Shown: one piece after another, positions 50,576 to 50,603 of the stretch | How the letters are laid out: each line of letters opens with the position of its first letter | How positions within the stretch are numbered: the first letter of the stretch is position 1 | NCBI GenBank assembly: GCA_023444445.1 | Contig: JAEXMK010000114.1 | Coordinates: 1-50,603, forward strand | Reading direction: 5' to 3' | Length of the DNA: 50,603 nt | Source of the DNA: Pseudomonadota bacterium | GTDB lineage: Bacteria > Pseudomonadota > Alphaproteobacteria > Rhizobiales > Rhizobiaceae | Program-made: the position numbers and the translations under genes | Notes under the pieces: model-generated | Seen by the model: only the letters and a program-made list of their open reading frames with translations | Databases searched by the model: none | Told to the model about the DNA's origin: nothing

Positions 50576-50603
50576 TCCATCGCCTTCCGGCGCGGCGCAT
50601 GCC

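Noticed and set aside
1..50603. CRISPR arrays, tRNA or rRNA genes
   Set aside because: I saw no regularly spaced direct repeats, and no tRNA cloverleaf or rRNA sequence on either strand by eye; small RNAs cannot be excluded without a covariance-model search.

Overview
The window looks like an alphaproteobacterial, probably Rhizobiaceae (Agrobacterium/Rhizobium-like), chromosome that carries an integrative conjugative element (ICE). GC is high, genes overlap by ATGA or GTGA, and the conjugation set is the one typical of rhizobial and sphingomonad trb-type ICEs: ParA, DUF2840, TraF, DUF736, a DUF3363 relaxase, TraG, TrbBCDEJ-(TrbK-alt)-LFGI and DUF2274. The host assignment is inferred from gene content only.

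Layout. (1) 1-5647: maintenance and DNA-processing genes, all on +: parA, a ribbon-helix-helix partner, DUF2840, the TraF peptidase, DUF736, a lytic transglycosylase and a VirD2-like relaxase. A perfect hairpin and a nic-like sequence just upstream of the relaxase make a plausible oriT. (2) 5792-11407: a metabolic/efflux cargo block between relaxase and traG: LysR, aldo/keto reductase, carboxymuconolactone-decarboxylase-like protein, MFS transporter, quinone oxidoreductase, LysR. (3) 11561-23749: coupling protein TraG, a CopG-like regulator and a complete-looking mating-pair-formation operon. (4) 23872-26936: a decayed IS3-family transposase followed by a complete-length IS66 element with terminal inverted repeats and an 8-bp target duplication. 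Its tnpB carries a frameshift.

(5) 27059-43658: a BREX type 3 phage-defence operon with an HTH regulator, brxF, brxC, pglXI, brxHII, pglZ and brxA. Two additional genes lie between brxC and pglXI: an AlbA_2/RecG-like ATPase protein, and a GHKL (paraMORC/MutL-like) ATPase fused to a PD-(D/E)XK-type nuclease. Both carry Bergerat-type ATPase motifs, they overlap by 11 bp, and the second is visibly AT-richer than its neighbours. They are the best candidate for a little-described accessory module. The operon ends at a strong intrinsic terminator (43771-43806).

(6) 43807-44380: a low-content junction with a degenerate tyrosine-integrase tail, probably the element/chromosome edge. (7) 44381-50575: an apparently chromosomal sugar catabolic locus. 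A GntR regulator and an SMP-30 lactonase face away from three Gfo/Idh/MocA dehydrogenases and a sugar ABC substrate-binding protein, with two perfect palindromes in the divergent promoter region.

The element would therefore move itself (relaxase, TraG, Trb channel), partition itself (ParA), and give its host phage defence (BREX-3) plus a small redox/efflux trait.
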